64,000 nt of DNA from Hydractinia symbiolongicarpus (lineage: Eukaryota; Cnidaria; Hydrozoa; Anthoathecata; Hydractiniidae), in assembly GCF_029227915.1 (NCBI RefSeq), contig NC_079883.1, forward strand, positions 8,246,001 through 8,310,000. Direction: 5' to 3'. Each line of letters opens with the position of its first letter. Within the stretch, counting starts at the first letter, position 1. This document shows, piece after piece, positions 53,792-64,000 of the stretch. A program made the translations under genes and the position numbers. The notes under the pieces are model-generated. The model was given only the letters and a program-made list of their open reading frames with translations. It had not been told where the DNA came from and searched no databases.

Positions 53792-54342
53792 TTATTTTTT
53801 TGCGGTCTTCTTTGCTGCCTTTTTGGGAGTCTTTTTGACCTTCTTTGCTGCAGGTTTTTTAGCAACAGGCTTCTTTGTGGGTTTCTTAGCTGCTGGTTTC
53901 TTAGCCGAGGCTTTCTTTGTGGCAGGCTTCTTTGCTGCTTTCTTTGGCGTGCTCTTCTTTGCTGGCTTCTTTTTTGGTGTACTTTTCTTTGCAGTAGGCT
54001 TCTTTGCCGTTGGCTTTTTGCTGCGGCCTTTTTCTTAGGTTTTTCTTTTTTTACCTGACCTAGCTTGAATGATCCAGAAGCACCAGTGCCTTTAGTTTGA
54101 ATCAAATCGCCTGATGTTACTCCTCGTTTAAGAGCCATTTTCAGATGATGATCTGAGTTTTCAGCAACTTTGTAATTTGCATGAATATATTTTGTAATAG
54201 CTTGGCGAGATGAACCACCGCGTTCCTTTAGGGTAGCGATAGCAGCCTTGATCATGTCCACATATTTAGGGTGATCAGCTGTCTTCTTTGCAGCAGGTTT
54301 CTTCTTGGGTGCGATTTTCTTTGGAGAAGCTGCTTCACTCAT
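53792..54342 (-). pseudogene. H1: Histone H1, 1-nt frameshift (unit B7)
   Basis: The globular domain and the tail to about residue 109 are normal. Loss of one T from a T6 run (now T5 at 54015-54019; an A run in the mRNA) then shifts the frame. The Lys/Ala/Pro tail becomes a Gln/Arg/Leu-rich tail that reads past the usual stop at 53792 and ends at 53746, overlapping the mRNA stem-loop at 53744-53759. Reading into the stem-loop should also disturb 3' processing or histone mRNA control (inference). The copy lies about 1.1 kb from gap 2, and a second 1-bp loss lies in its promoter, so sequencing error is a strong alternative. Confidence 0.8.
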
Positions 54343-54920
54343 TTTTAATGTTTTCTTACAACAATCCAACGATAAACGATGCTTGTTATCACAGTAGAAG
54401 TATACTAAACATTACCGTGTAAATGAGATATAATTTAAGACGGTGCGAAGTATGCGGACGTAAAAGTACCACTCCGGGAATTGATTTGGCGCGAAAACAG
54501 AAATGTGTGTTTCTGTACATCGTATAATGTCCGTTTTGGGTGCCGCGACTATGCGAAAGCATGTTAATTTTTATTTGTAGTACGACGCAATAGTCTGCAA
54601 GAGAAGCTGCTGGAGTTTGAGGTCTTCAGCATTACATCTAGTCTGTTAATTTGGGCTTCTTCCGCGCTCGTGTTAGGATTTTCATAAAGCGTTCTTTGGT
54701 TTGCGTTGCGTATGTCGGCCTACATCATCGACACGGCCTGTTTCCGGCTATTAGGAGCAATTCATATATTGGGCACTGCGTTTCGACTTTTTTATTAGAC
54801 CACAGTAAAAAAATTCACTCACAGAAGTCCCTTTCTTTCATGGCTACAAACACGAAGAATTCTGTCGTAAGTAAAACGAATGCGCAAGCCAAAATGACGA
54901 TGGGGCGAAGTCATAAGCAT

Positions 54921-54993
54921 GGCCCTGTGGCCCAATGGATAAGGCATCTGACTACGAATCAGGGGATTCCAGGTTCGACTCCTGGCAGGGTCG
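54921..54993 (+). tRNA. tRNA-Arg: tRNA-Arg(ACG), B-type (unit B7)
   Basis: G1:C72 pair present. Confidence 0.95.
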
Positions 54994-55315
54994 CACTGTC
55001 GCATTTCGGCTGCATGGTCTACTGTGTAACGCGCGCGCACGTTCTGGCGTAATGCGTTGATAAACGGAATGTACGCAGACATATTGGAAAGTAATATCAC
55101 GCACTTAGTATCGTCGCCTTTGTTAGCATTCATGTAAGTTACCATCCACTCGCTACAGTCGCTCTCCATCCTACGGCTAAATCAACAGCCGTGATTTTTA
55201 CTATGTCGCCGTCCATCCGTACGCGGTGACAGTTGTAAGCTTTACAGTAACGTGACATGCTCCACAAGCAGTTACGGTGTGTGGACGATGCCTATCATGG
55301 CAACGCTTGTTCTTT

Positions 55316-55441
55316 ATCGCTTCTCGGCCTAATGGCTAAGATCAAGTGTAGTATCTGTTCTTATCAGTTTAATATCTGGTAGGCCATTCTCTGAATGGTC
55401 AGTATATTAATCTGATTTTTGGCCTTGGGTCATGGAGGTGG
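55316..55441 (+). ncRNA. U2: U2 snRNA, 3' end lost in gap 2 (unit B7)
   Basis: First 126 nt, through the Sm site, then the N run. Confidence 0.94.
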
Positions 55442-55941
55442 NNNNNNNNNNNNNNNNNNNNNNNNNNNNNNNNNNNNNNNNNNNNNNNNNNNNNNNNNNN
55501 NNNNNNNNNNNNNNNNNNNNNNNNNNNNNNNNNNNNNNNNNNNNNNNNNNNNNNNNNNNNNNNNNNNNNNNNNNNNNNNNNNNNNNNNNNNNNNNNNNNN
55601 NNNNNNNNNNNNNNNNNNNNNNNNNNNNNNNNNNNNNNNNNNNNNNNNNNNNNNNNNNNNNNNNNNNNNNNNNNNNNNNNNNNNNNNNNNNNNNNNNNNN
55701 NNNNNNNNNNNNNNNNNNNNNNNNNNNNNNNNNNNNNNNNNNNNNNNNNNNNNNNNNNNNNNNNNNNNNNNNNNNNNNNNNNNNNNNNNNNNNNNNNNNN
55801 NNNNNNNNNNNNNNNNNNNNNNNNNNNNNNNNNNNNNNNNNNNNNNNNNNNNNNNNNNNNNNNNNNNNNNNNNNNNNNNNNNNNNNNNNNNNNNNNNNNN
55901 NNNNNNNNNNNNNNNNNNNNNNNNNNNNNNNNNNNNNNNNN
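55442..55941. other. Assembly gap 2 (500 N)
   Basis: Exactly 500 N, again placeholder-like. The left flank is inside an inverted U2; the right flank is inside a forward H2B. Orientation flips here but the subtype stays B. Confidence 0.97.
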
Positions 55942-55973
55942 TGTTTTCCTCCTTTAGCTGCTGCGTCAGACAT
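55942..55973 (-). CDS. H2B: Histone H2B, only the first codons (unit B8)
   Basis: [10 protein letters not shown] remains; the rest lies in gap 2. The H2B/H2A promoter to its right is complete. Confidence 0.93.
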
Positions 55974-56257
55974 GGTTAAAAATTTTTGCTACTTAACTTG
56001 TAAATAAGCATTAAACTGCAAGTCAAAACTTTTTGTTTATAAGTAAAAAAATCGGATCGAATTCGATCCGAAAACGCCGATACGCAATTTAATTGGTTAA
56101 AAAAAAAATCTTTTGTTTAATACTTAATTATGATTGGTTAAAAAAACATGATTTCGATCCTATTTTTATGATGAAAAAACGAGTAAAGTTTATTTCGTTA
56201 ACACTTACGTTAAATATTCGTACGTTTTTGTATTAACTTACAAATCAAATCGCAGTT

Positions 56258-56638
56258 ATGTCTGGACGTGGAAAAGGTGGAAAAGCTAAGGCTAAAGCCA
56301 AGACAAGATCCTCAAGAGCTGGACTTCAATTTCCAGTCGGTAGAGTGCATAGATTCCTTCGTAGAGGGCACTATGCTAACCGAATTGGATCTGGAGCACC
56401 AGTTTACTTAGCAGCCGTCTTGGAATATTTATCTGCTGAGATATTGGAGTTGGCTGGTAACGCAGCAAGAGACAACAAAAAAGCTAGGATTATTCCAAGA
56501 CATTTACAATTGGCTGTTCGTAATGATGAAGAATTAAACAAACTTTTGAGCGGTGTAACCATTGCAGCTGGTGGTGTTTTGCCAAACATTCAAGCTGTCT
56601 TACTCCCAAAGAAGAACGACAAAGGACAGAAGAAGTAA
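56258..56638 (+). CDS. H2A: Histone H2A (unit B8)
   Basis: No amino-acid change. Stem-loop 56661-56676. Confidence 0.98.
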   Translation: MSGRGKGGKAKAKAKTRSSRAGLQFPVGRVHRFLRRGHYANRIGSGAPVYLAAVLEYLSAEILELAGNAARDNKKARIIPRHLQLAVRNDEELNKLLSGVTIAAGGVLPNIQAVLLPKKNDKGQKK

Positions 56639-56835
56639 ACCGCTACACTCAGAAAACAACGGCTATTTTTATAGCCACACATCTTTAAAAAAACATTGTT
56701 TTTTTCACAAAACTATAACCTTAAAGTCTAATAGATAATCCATGCATACGCCTTGTCCTAAGTAACTCAAAGAAATTAAATAAAAAAATTTGATCACAAC
56801 GTCAAAATAAATTGCACGTATTTGCACCTACTAAT

Positions 56836-56955
56836 GTCTACGGCCATACCACGATGAACACACCCGTTCTCGTCTGATCACGGAAGTTAAGCATCGTCGG
56901 GCCGGGATAGTACTTGGATGGGGGACCGCCTGGGAACTCCCGGTGTCGTAGGCTT
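56836..56955 (+). rRNA. 5S rRNA: 5S rRNA (unit B8)
   Basis: Gene unchanged; B-type flanks. Confidence 0.97.
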
Positions 56956-57282
56956 TTCATTTTCATTTGCTGTGATATATTTCTTGTTATAACAATTAAG
57001 GAACGTGGCGGTTGTTGAAAGTGTTTCCTATGACATTTTCCTACGACATTTTCAGGTGATAGTACGAGAAAAAAGAGCTTTCAAATGCATACAAACTCGA
57101 TCTATTGCCGATCATCCAATAACCCTGACGGAATGGCAAATAAAATAAAATTCCGCCGCCTTCCGAGGACTTATATCGCAATCACGTTTCGTAACAGCCA
57201 AGCGAGGTTTTACCTTAGCGTTTAAGTCACCACCGACATTTGGCCGCGCAACTTTTCTAAGCTCATTCATTTTGACTTAAGG

Positions 57283-57447
57283 AGGGGGCGAGCGCGGACG
57301 CAGGCCCCCACTACCAGAAATTGTACGGTCGAGTTACTGACGTTTGCAGTAATCGCAGAGGTCAGCCCAAGCGTAGTGCAATGCAAGAGCCTCACTCTGG
57401 AAGAAAACCCTCATTGATCAGTCTTTACTTCCCCGTCAGGTAAGTAT
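57283..57447 (-). ncRNA. U1: U1 snRNA (unit B8)
   Basis: No change seen. Confidence 0.96.
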
Positions 57448-57639
57448 GAGTTGGAACTGCACCGTAGCATGAGGGTACCCTTCAAAGTTTGTTAATGCTT
57501 GTGGCTTGAGTGTGTTATAAACTGCCGTGTCGCGGGGCATAGGCTGTATTCTCCCCCAGTGTACGCGTTTTGTTCCCGCCGTAGACTATGCAGAGTGCCG
57601 TCGGAAAGAGGACTGCTATTATTCTTTTATTGCTTATGT

Positions 57640-57824
57640 GGGCCGCCATCGGTAATAGTGCAACACCAAGGCAACCCGTGGTCACGGCGTGAATGAATCC
57701 ACCTCCATGACCCAAGGCCAAAAATCAGATTAATATACTGACCATTCAGAGAATGGCCTACCAGATATTAAACTGATAAGAACAGATACTACACTTGATC
57801 TTAGCCATTAGGCCGAGAAGCGAT
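57640..57824 (-). ncRNA. U2: U2 snRNA (unit B8)
   Basis: No change seen. Confidence 0.96.
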
Positions 57825-58146
57825 AAAGAACAAGCGTTGCCATGATAGGCATCGTCCACACACCGTAACTGCTTGTGGAGCATGTCACGTTACTGTAAAG
57901 CTTACAACTGTCACCGCGTACGGATGGACGGCGACATAGTAAAAATCACGGCTGTTGATTTAGCCGTAGGATGGAGAGCGACTGTAGCGAGTGGATGGTA
58001 ACTTACATGAATGCTAACAAAGGCGACGATACTAAGTGCGTGATATTACTTTCCAATATGTCTGCGTACATTCCGTTTATCAACGCATTACGCCAGAACG
58101 TGCGCGCGCGTTACACAGTAGACCATGCAGCCGAAATGCGACAGTG

Positions 58147-58219
58147 CGACCCTGCCAGGAGTCGAACCTGGAATCCCCTGATTCGTAGTCAGATGCCTTA
58201 TCCATTGGGCCACAGGGCC
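58147..58219 (-). tRNA. tRNA-Arg: tRNA-Arg(ACG), B-type (unit B8)
   Basis: G1:C72 pair present in forward orientation too, so the base tracks subtype, not array orientation. Confidence 0.95.
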
Positions 58220-58798
58220 ATGCTTATGACTTCGCCCCATCGTCATTTTGGCTTGCGCATTCGTTTTACTTACGACAGAATTCTTCGTGTTTGTAGCCAT
58301 GAAAGAAAGGGACTTCTGTGAGTGAATTTTTTTACTGTGGTCTAATAAAAAAGTCGAAACGCAGTGCCCAATATATGAATTGCTCCTAATAGCCGGAAAC
58401 AGGCCGTGTCGATGATGTAGGCCGACATACGCAACGCAAACCAAAGAACGCTTTATGAAAATCCTAACACGAGCGCGGAAGAAGCCCAAATTAACAGACT
58501 AGATGTAATGCTGAAGACCTCAAACTCCAGCAGCTTCTCTTGCAGACTATTGCGTCGTACTACAAATAAAAATTAACATGCTTTCGCATAGTCGCGGCAC
58601 CCAAAACGGACATTATACGATGTACAGAAACACACATTTCTGTTTTCGCGCCAAATCAATTCCCGGGAGTGGTACTTTTACGTCCGCATACTTCGCACCG
58701 TCTTAAATTATATCTCATTTACACGGTAATGTTTAGTATACTTCTACTGTGATAACAAGCATCGTTTATCGTTGGATTGTTGTAAGAAAACATTAAAA

Positions 58799-59350
58799 AT
58801 GAGTGAAGCAGCTTCTCCAAAGAAAATCGCACCCAAGAAGAAACCTGCTGCAAAGAAGACAGCTGATCACCCTAAATATGTGGACATGATCAAGGCTGCT
58901 ATCGCTACCCTAAAGGAACGCGGTGGTTCATCTCGCCAAGCTATTACAAAATATATTCATGCAAATTACAAAGTTGCTGAAAACTCAGATCATCATCTGA
59001 AAATGGCTCTTAAACGAGGAGTAACATCAGGCGATTTGATTCAAACTAAAGGCACTGGTGCTTCTGGATCATTCAAGCTAGGTCAGGTAAAAAAAGAAAA
59101 ACCTAAGAAAAAGGCCGCAGCAAAAAAGCCAACGGCAAAGAAGCCTACTGCAAAGAAAAGTACACCAAAAAAGAAGCCAGCAAAGAAGAGCACGCCAAAG
59201 AAAGCAGCAAAGAAGCCTGCCACAAAGAAAGCCTCGGCTAAGAAACCAGCAGCTAAGAAACCCACAAAGAAGCCTGTTGCTAAAAAACCTGCAGCAAAGA
59301 AGGTCAAAAAGACTCCCAAAAAGGCAGCAAAGAAGACCGCAAAAAAATAA
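58799..59350 (+). CDS. H1: Histone H1 (unit B8)
   Basis: No amino-acid change. Stem-loop 59383-59398. Confidence 0.98.
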   Translation: MSEAASPKKIAPKKKPAAKKTADHPKYVDMIKAAIATLKERGGSSRQAITKYIHANYKVAENSDHHLKMALKRGVTSGDLIQTKGTGASGSFKLGQVKKEKPKKKAAAKKPTAKKPTAKKSTPKKKPAKKSTPKKAAKKPATKKASAKKPAAKKPTKKPVAKKPAAKKVKKTPKKAAKKTAKK

Positions 59351-59711
59351 TTTGTGTGTATCTGGCTATTACATTAACAAACGGCTATTTTTATAGCCAC
59401 ACATTTACAAAAAAACATTATCTTGGTACAAAGTTAAACTTGTTTAAGTCACTTAAACAGTTAAAAAAGAGTAAATTTAAGATTAGATTCCCTAAGTTTA
59501 AGTATTTTCGTTTTTAAATTTCTTATTTTCTTGCTTTTACTTTTCTTGCCCTTCATATTTTTAACATTGTCAAACTTTATGTAGCATAAAATTTTTATGT
59601 AGCATAAAATTTAAACAGAAAGCAGGACAAAGTTTGATATAAAAAGCTAGCCGTAATATTTTTTATGGATGTGTGGCTATAAAAATAGCCGTTTTTTGTT
59701 TGGTAAGATGC

Positions 59712-60125
<414 letters not shown>

Positions 60126-60603
60126 TTAAGAAGTCGATGTAGTACGGATACACAAGACGGTCTAAAATGCACTATCGCGCCAAAGTTTTATTTCTCATAT
60201 TGATTGACAGCTAAGGTTCAAAACAAACCATTTGATTGGTGCTAAGAAAGTAATTTCTGATTGGCTGCATAATGACATTACGCTCATTACTTTAACATTT
60301 TTATAAAATCTGTGTTTTTTGGCTACGGGAAAACGGCTGTATCTTCTGATACACAAAAGCTTTTGACTTTTTTTTTTTTTAGTAAGTAGCAGAAGGTTTG
60401 GCGAATTCCAACGATGCCAAATTTATTGCCTTACTGAAACATTAAGACCACGAATTTTTAAAAAAACTACAGTTTTACTTAAAAAAATGTACAAAATGTT
60501 CGGAACATTTTGTAATGACGCAACTCTATTGGTTAATTAGGGTGTTTCCACGAGCAGTAGGTAATTTTATGGCCTCTTTTTAAAGCTGTCTGAATTCTGT
60601 TAA

Positions 60604-60960
<357 letters not shown>

Positions 60961-61420
60961 GCGTTGTCATTGCTCAACAAAAACGGCTATTTTTATAGCC
61001 ACAAATCTTTTAAAACATTACTTTGTGCACGCTTCCAAATTACACAATGTGTAAAGTCTTGTCACAGTTACATTTATTGCTATACGATACTATGTCATAT
61101 ATGACACAAAAAAAATTTAGAAATACTTTGTAGGGTTAATTTGCCTGGGAGTGTTTCCGTGAAAAGCTGGGTTAAGTTAAATGTAAGCAATAACATGGAT
61201 CAATGTACTTGTCTTTTCTGCAAGTACAGCTAATAATACGTATGAAAAGTGAAGCTAATCCACACACACATGGGGAAGTATTTTAAATGTAGGCTAGTGT
61301 TCTTAAGCACATTATTTAGAAGTTTTATTAACTTCGGTTAACTTGTAGTGACGCCAAGTAAATGTTTTTTTAAAGATGTGTGGTCTTAAAAAAGACCGTT
61401 TGTGTTTGGTAGACGTTGGT

Positions 61421-61825
61421 TTACTTGCTGCTTGTGTATTTTGTGACGGCTTTTGTTCCTTCACTGACTGCGTGTTTTGCAAGTTCTCCAGGCAAGAGAA
61501 GACGTACTGCGGTTTGAATTTCACGAGAAGAGATGGTCGACTTTTTGTTTTGAAGAGCCAAACGCGAAGCTTCGGAAGCAATGCGCTCAAAGATGTCGTT
61601 GACAAATGAGTTCATGATGCTCATAGCTTTGCTTGAAACTCCGACATCTGGGTGAACTTGTTTCAAAACATTGTAGATGTAAATAGCATAACTTTCCTTT
61701 CTCTTTCTCTTGCGTTTCTTTTCACCAGTTCCACCAATCTTTCCTCCTTTTTTGCCGGCTCTTTTTTCACCTTTCTTGGCTACTTTAGGTGCCTGTTTTC
61801 CTCCTTTAGCTGCTGCGTCAGACAT
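61421..61825 (-). CDS. H2B: Histone H2B (unit B9)
   Basis: No amino-acid change. Stem-loop 61382-61397. Confidence 0.98.
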   Translation of the reverse strand: MSDAAAKGGKQAPKVAKKGEKRAGKKGGKIGGTGEKKRKRKRKESYAIYIYNVLKQVHPDVGVSSKAMSIMNSFVNDIFERIASEASRLALQNKKSTISSREIQTAVRLLLPGELAKHAVSEGTKAVTKYTSSK

Positions 61826-62109
61826 GGTTAAAAATTTTTGCTACTTAACTTGTAAATAAGCATTAAACTGCAAGTCAAAACTTTTTGTTTATAAGTAAAA
61901 AAATCGGATCGAATTCGATCCGAAAACGCCGATACGCAATTTAATTGGTTAAAAAAAAAATCTTTTGTTTAATACTTAATTATGATTGGTTAAAAAAACA
62001 TGATTTCGATCCTATTTTTATGATGAAAAAACGAGTAAAGTTTATTTCGTTAACACTTACGTTAAATATTCGTACGTTTTTGTATTAACTTACAAATCAA
62101 ATCGCAGTT

Positions 62110-62490
62110 ATGTCTGGACGTGGAAAAGGTGGAAAAGCTAAGGCTAAAGCCAAGACAAGATCCTCAAGAGCTGGACTTCAATTTCCAGTCGGTAGAGTGC
62201 ATAGATTCCTTCGTAGAGGGCACTATGCTAACCGAATTGGATCTGGAGCACCAGTTTACTTAGCAGCCGTCTTGGAATATTTATCTGCTGAGATATTGGA
62301 GTTGGCTGGTAACGCAGCAAGAGACAACAAAAAAGCTAGGATTATTCCAAGACATTTACAATTGGCTGTTCGTAATGATGAAGAATTAAACAAACTTTTG
62401 AGCGGTGTAACCATTGCAGCTGGTGGTGTTTTGCCAAACATTCAAGCTGTCTTACTCCCAAAGAAGAACGACAAAGGACAGAAGAAGTAA
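62110..62490 (+). CDS. H2A: Histone H2A (unit B9)
   Basis: No amino-acid change. Stem-loop 62513-62528. Confidence 0.98.
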   Translation: MSGRGKGGKAKAKAKTRSSRAGLQFPVGRVHRFLRRGHYANRIGSGAPVYLAAVLEYLSAEILELAGNAARDNKKARIIPRHLQLAVRNDEELNKLLSGVTIAAGGVLPNIQAVLLPKKNDKGQKK

Positions 62491-62687
62491 ACCGCTACAC
62501 TCAGAAAACAACGGCTATTTTTATAGCCACACATCTTTAAAAAAACATTGTTTTTTTCACAAAACTATAACCTTAAAGTCTAATAGATAATCCATGCATA
62601 CGCCTTGTCCTAAGTAACTCAAAGAAATTAAATAAAAAAATTTGATCACAACGTCAAAATAAATTGCACGTATTTGCACCTACTAAT

Positions 62688-62807
62688 GTCTACGGCCATA
62701 CCACGATGAACACACCCGTTCTCGTCTGATCACGGAAGTTAAGCATCGTCGGGCCGGGATAGTACTTGGATGGGGGACCGCCTGGGAACTCCCGGTGTCG
62801 TAGGCTT
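62688..62807 (+). rRNA. 5S rRNA: 5S rRNA (unit B9)
   Basis: Gene unchanged; B-type flanks. Confidence 0.97.
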
Positions 62808-63134
62808 TTCATTTTCATTTGCTGTGATATATTTCTTGTTATAACAATTAAGGAACGTGGCGGTTGTTGAAAGTGTTTCCTATGACATTTTCCTACGACA
62901 TTTTCAGGTGATAGTACGAGAAAAAAGAGCTTTCAAATGCATACAAACTCGATCTATTGCCGATCATCCAATAACCCTGACGGAATGGCAAATAAAATAA
63001 AATTCCGCCGCCTTCCGAGGACTTATATCGCAATCACGTTTCGTAACAGCCAAGCGAGGTTTTACCTTAGCGTTTAAGTCACCACCGACATTTGGCCGCG
63101 CAACTTTTCTAAGCTCATTCATTTTGACTTAAGG

Positions 63135-63299
63135 AGGGGGCGAGCGCGGACGCAGGCCCCCACTACCAGAAATTGTACGGTCGAGTTACTGACGTTTGCA
63201 GTAATCGCAGAGGTCAGCCCAAGCGTAGTGCAATGCAAGAGCCTCACTCTGGAAGAAAACCCTCATTGATCAGTCTTTACTTCCCCGTCAGGTAAGTAT
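63135..63299 (-). ncRNA. U1: U1 snRNA (unit B9)
   Basis: No change seen. Confidence 0.96.
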
Positions 63300-63491
63300 G
63301 AGTTGGAACTGCACCGTAGCATGAGGGTACCCTTCAAAGTTTGTTAATGCTTGTGGCTTGAGTGTGTTATAAACTGCCGTGTCGCGGGGCATAGGCTGTA
63401 TTCTCCCCCAGTGTACGCGTTTTGTTCCCGCCGTAGACTATGCAGAGTGCCGTCGGAAAGAGGACTGCTATTATTCTTTTATTGCTTATGT

Positions 63492-63676
63492 GGGCCGCCA
63501 TCGGTAATAGTGCAACACCAAGGCAACCCGTGGTCACGGCGTGAATGAATCCACCTCCATGACCCAAGGCCAAAAATCAGATTAATATACTGACCATTCA
63601 GAGAATGGCCTACCAGATATTAAACTGATAAGAACAGATACTACACTTGATCTTAGCCATTAGGCCGAGAAGCGAT
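63492..63676 (-). ncRNA. U2: U2 snRNA (unit B9)
   Basis: No change seen. The spacer to the window end is the same as in B8. Confidence 0.96.
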
Positions 63677-64000
63677 AAAGAACAAGCGTTGCCATGATAG
63701 GCATCGTCCACACACCGTAACTGCTTGTGGAGCATGTCACGTTACTGTAAAGCTTACAACTGTCACCGCGTACGGATGGACGGCGACATAGTAAAAATCA
63801 CGGCTGTTGATTTAGCCGTAGGATGGAGAGCGACTGTAGCGAGTGGATGGTAACTTACATGAATGCTAACAAAGGCGACGATACTAAGTGCGTGATATTA
63901 CTTTCCAATATGTCTGCGTACATTCCGTTTATCAACGCATTACGCCAGAACGTGCGCGCGCGTTACACAGTAGACCATGCAGCCGAAATGCGACAGTGCG

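Overview
The window is almost entirely a tandem array of one nine-gene repeat from a eukaryote, interrupted by two runs of exactly 500 N. Each repeat carries the five replication-dependent histone genes (H4, H2B, H2A, H1, H3; all intronless, all with a 3' histone stem-loop) plus 5S rRNA, U1 snRNA, U2 snRNA and tRNA-Arg(ACG). An animal is indicated by the stem-loop 3' ends, the H3.2-like H3 and the metazoan-type U1, U2 and 5S. The AT-rich spacers and the long Lys-rich H2B tail make me favour a cnidarian, perhaps a hydrozoan such as a Hydra relative. That placement is inference only.

Layout in unit orientation: H4 (+), H2B (-), H2A (+), 5S (+), U1 (-), U2 (-), tRNA-Arg (-), H1 (+), H3 (-). H3/H4 and H2B/H2A are divergent pairs sharing promoter regions. 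H4/H2B and H1/H3 are convergent pairs. Region 1 (1-18760) holds three full units and part of a fourth of subtype A, period 5876 bp, forward. Region 2 (19261-55441) holds five full units and two partial units of subtype B, period 5852 bp, in the opposite orientation. Region 3 (55942-64000) is subtype B again in forward orientation. Both orientation changes, and the A-to-B change, fall on the N gaps, so inversion and assembly error cannot be separated here. Subtypes A and B differ by a 22-bp indel after 5S, one CA dinucleotide, and scattered substitutions, mostly in the tRNA-H1 spacer. One of these substitutions lies in the tRNA acceptor stem.

The genes supply chromatin protein for S phase (histones), ribosome assembly (5S), 5' splice-site and branch-point recognition (U1, U2) and decoding of CGU-type Arg codons (tRNA). 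A repeat therefore mixes RNA polymerase II histone genes, polymerase II snRNA genes and polymerase III genes. Visible control elements are CCAAT boxes, E2F-like sites at H1 and H3, an AAACACA H1 box, a shared motif about 55 bp upstream of U1 and U2, and a common A-rich element after every histone stem-loop. Coding sequences are nearly invariant between copies. The exceptions are H1 K110N (unit A2), H2B G19V (unit B3) and a 1-nt frameshift in the H1 copy next to the second gap.
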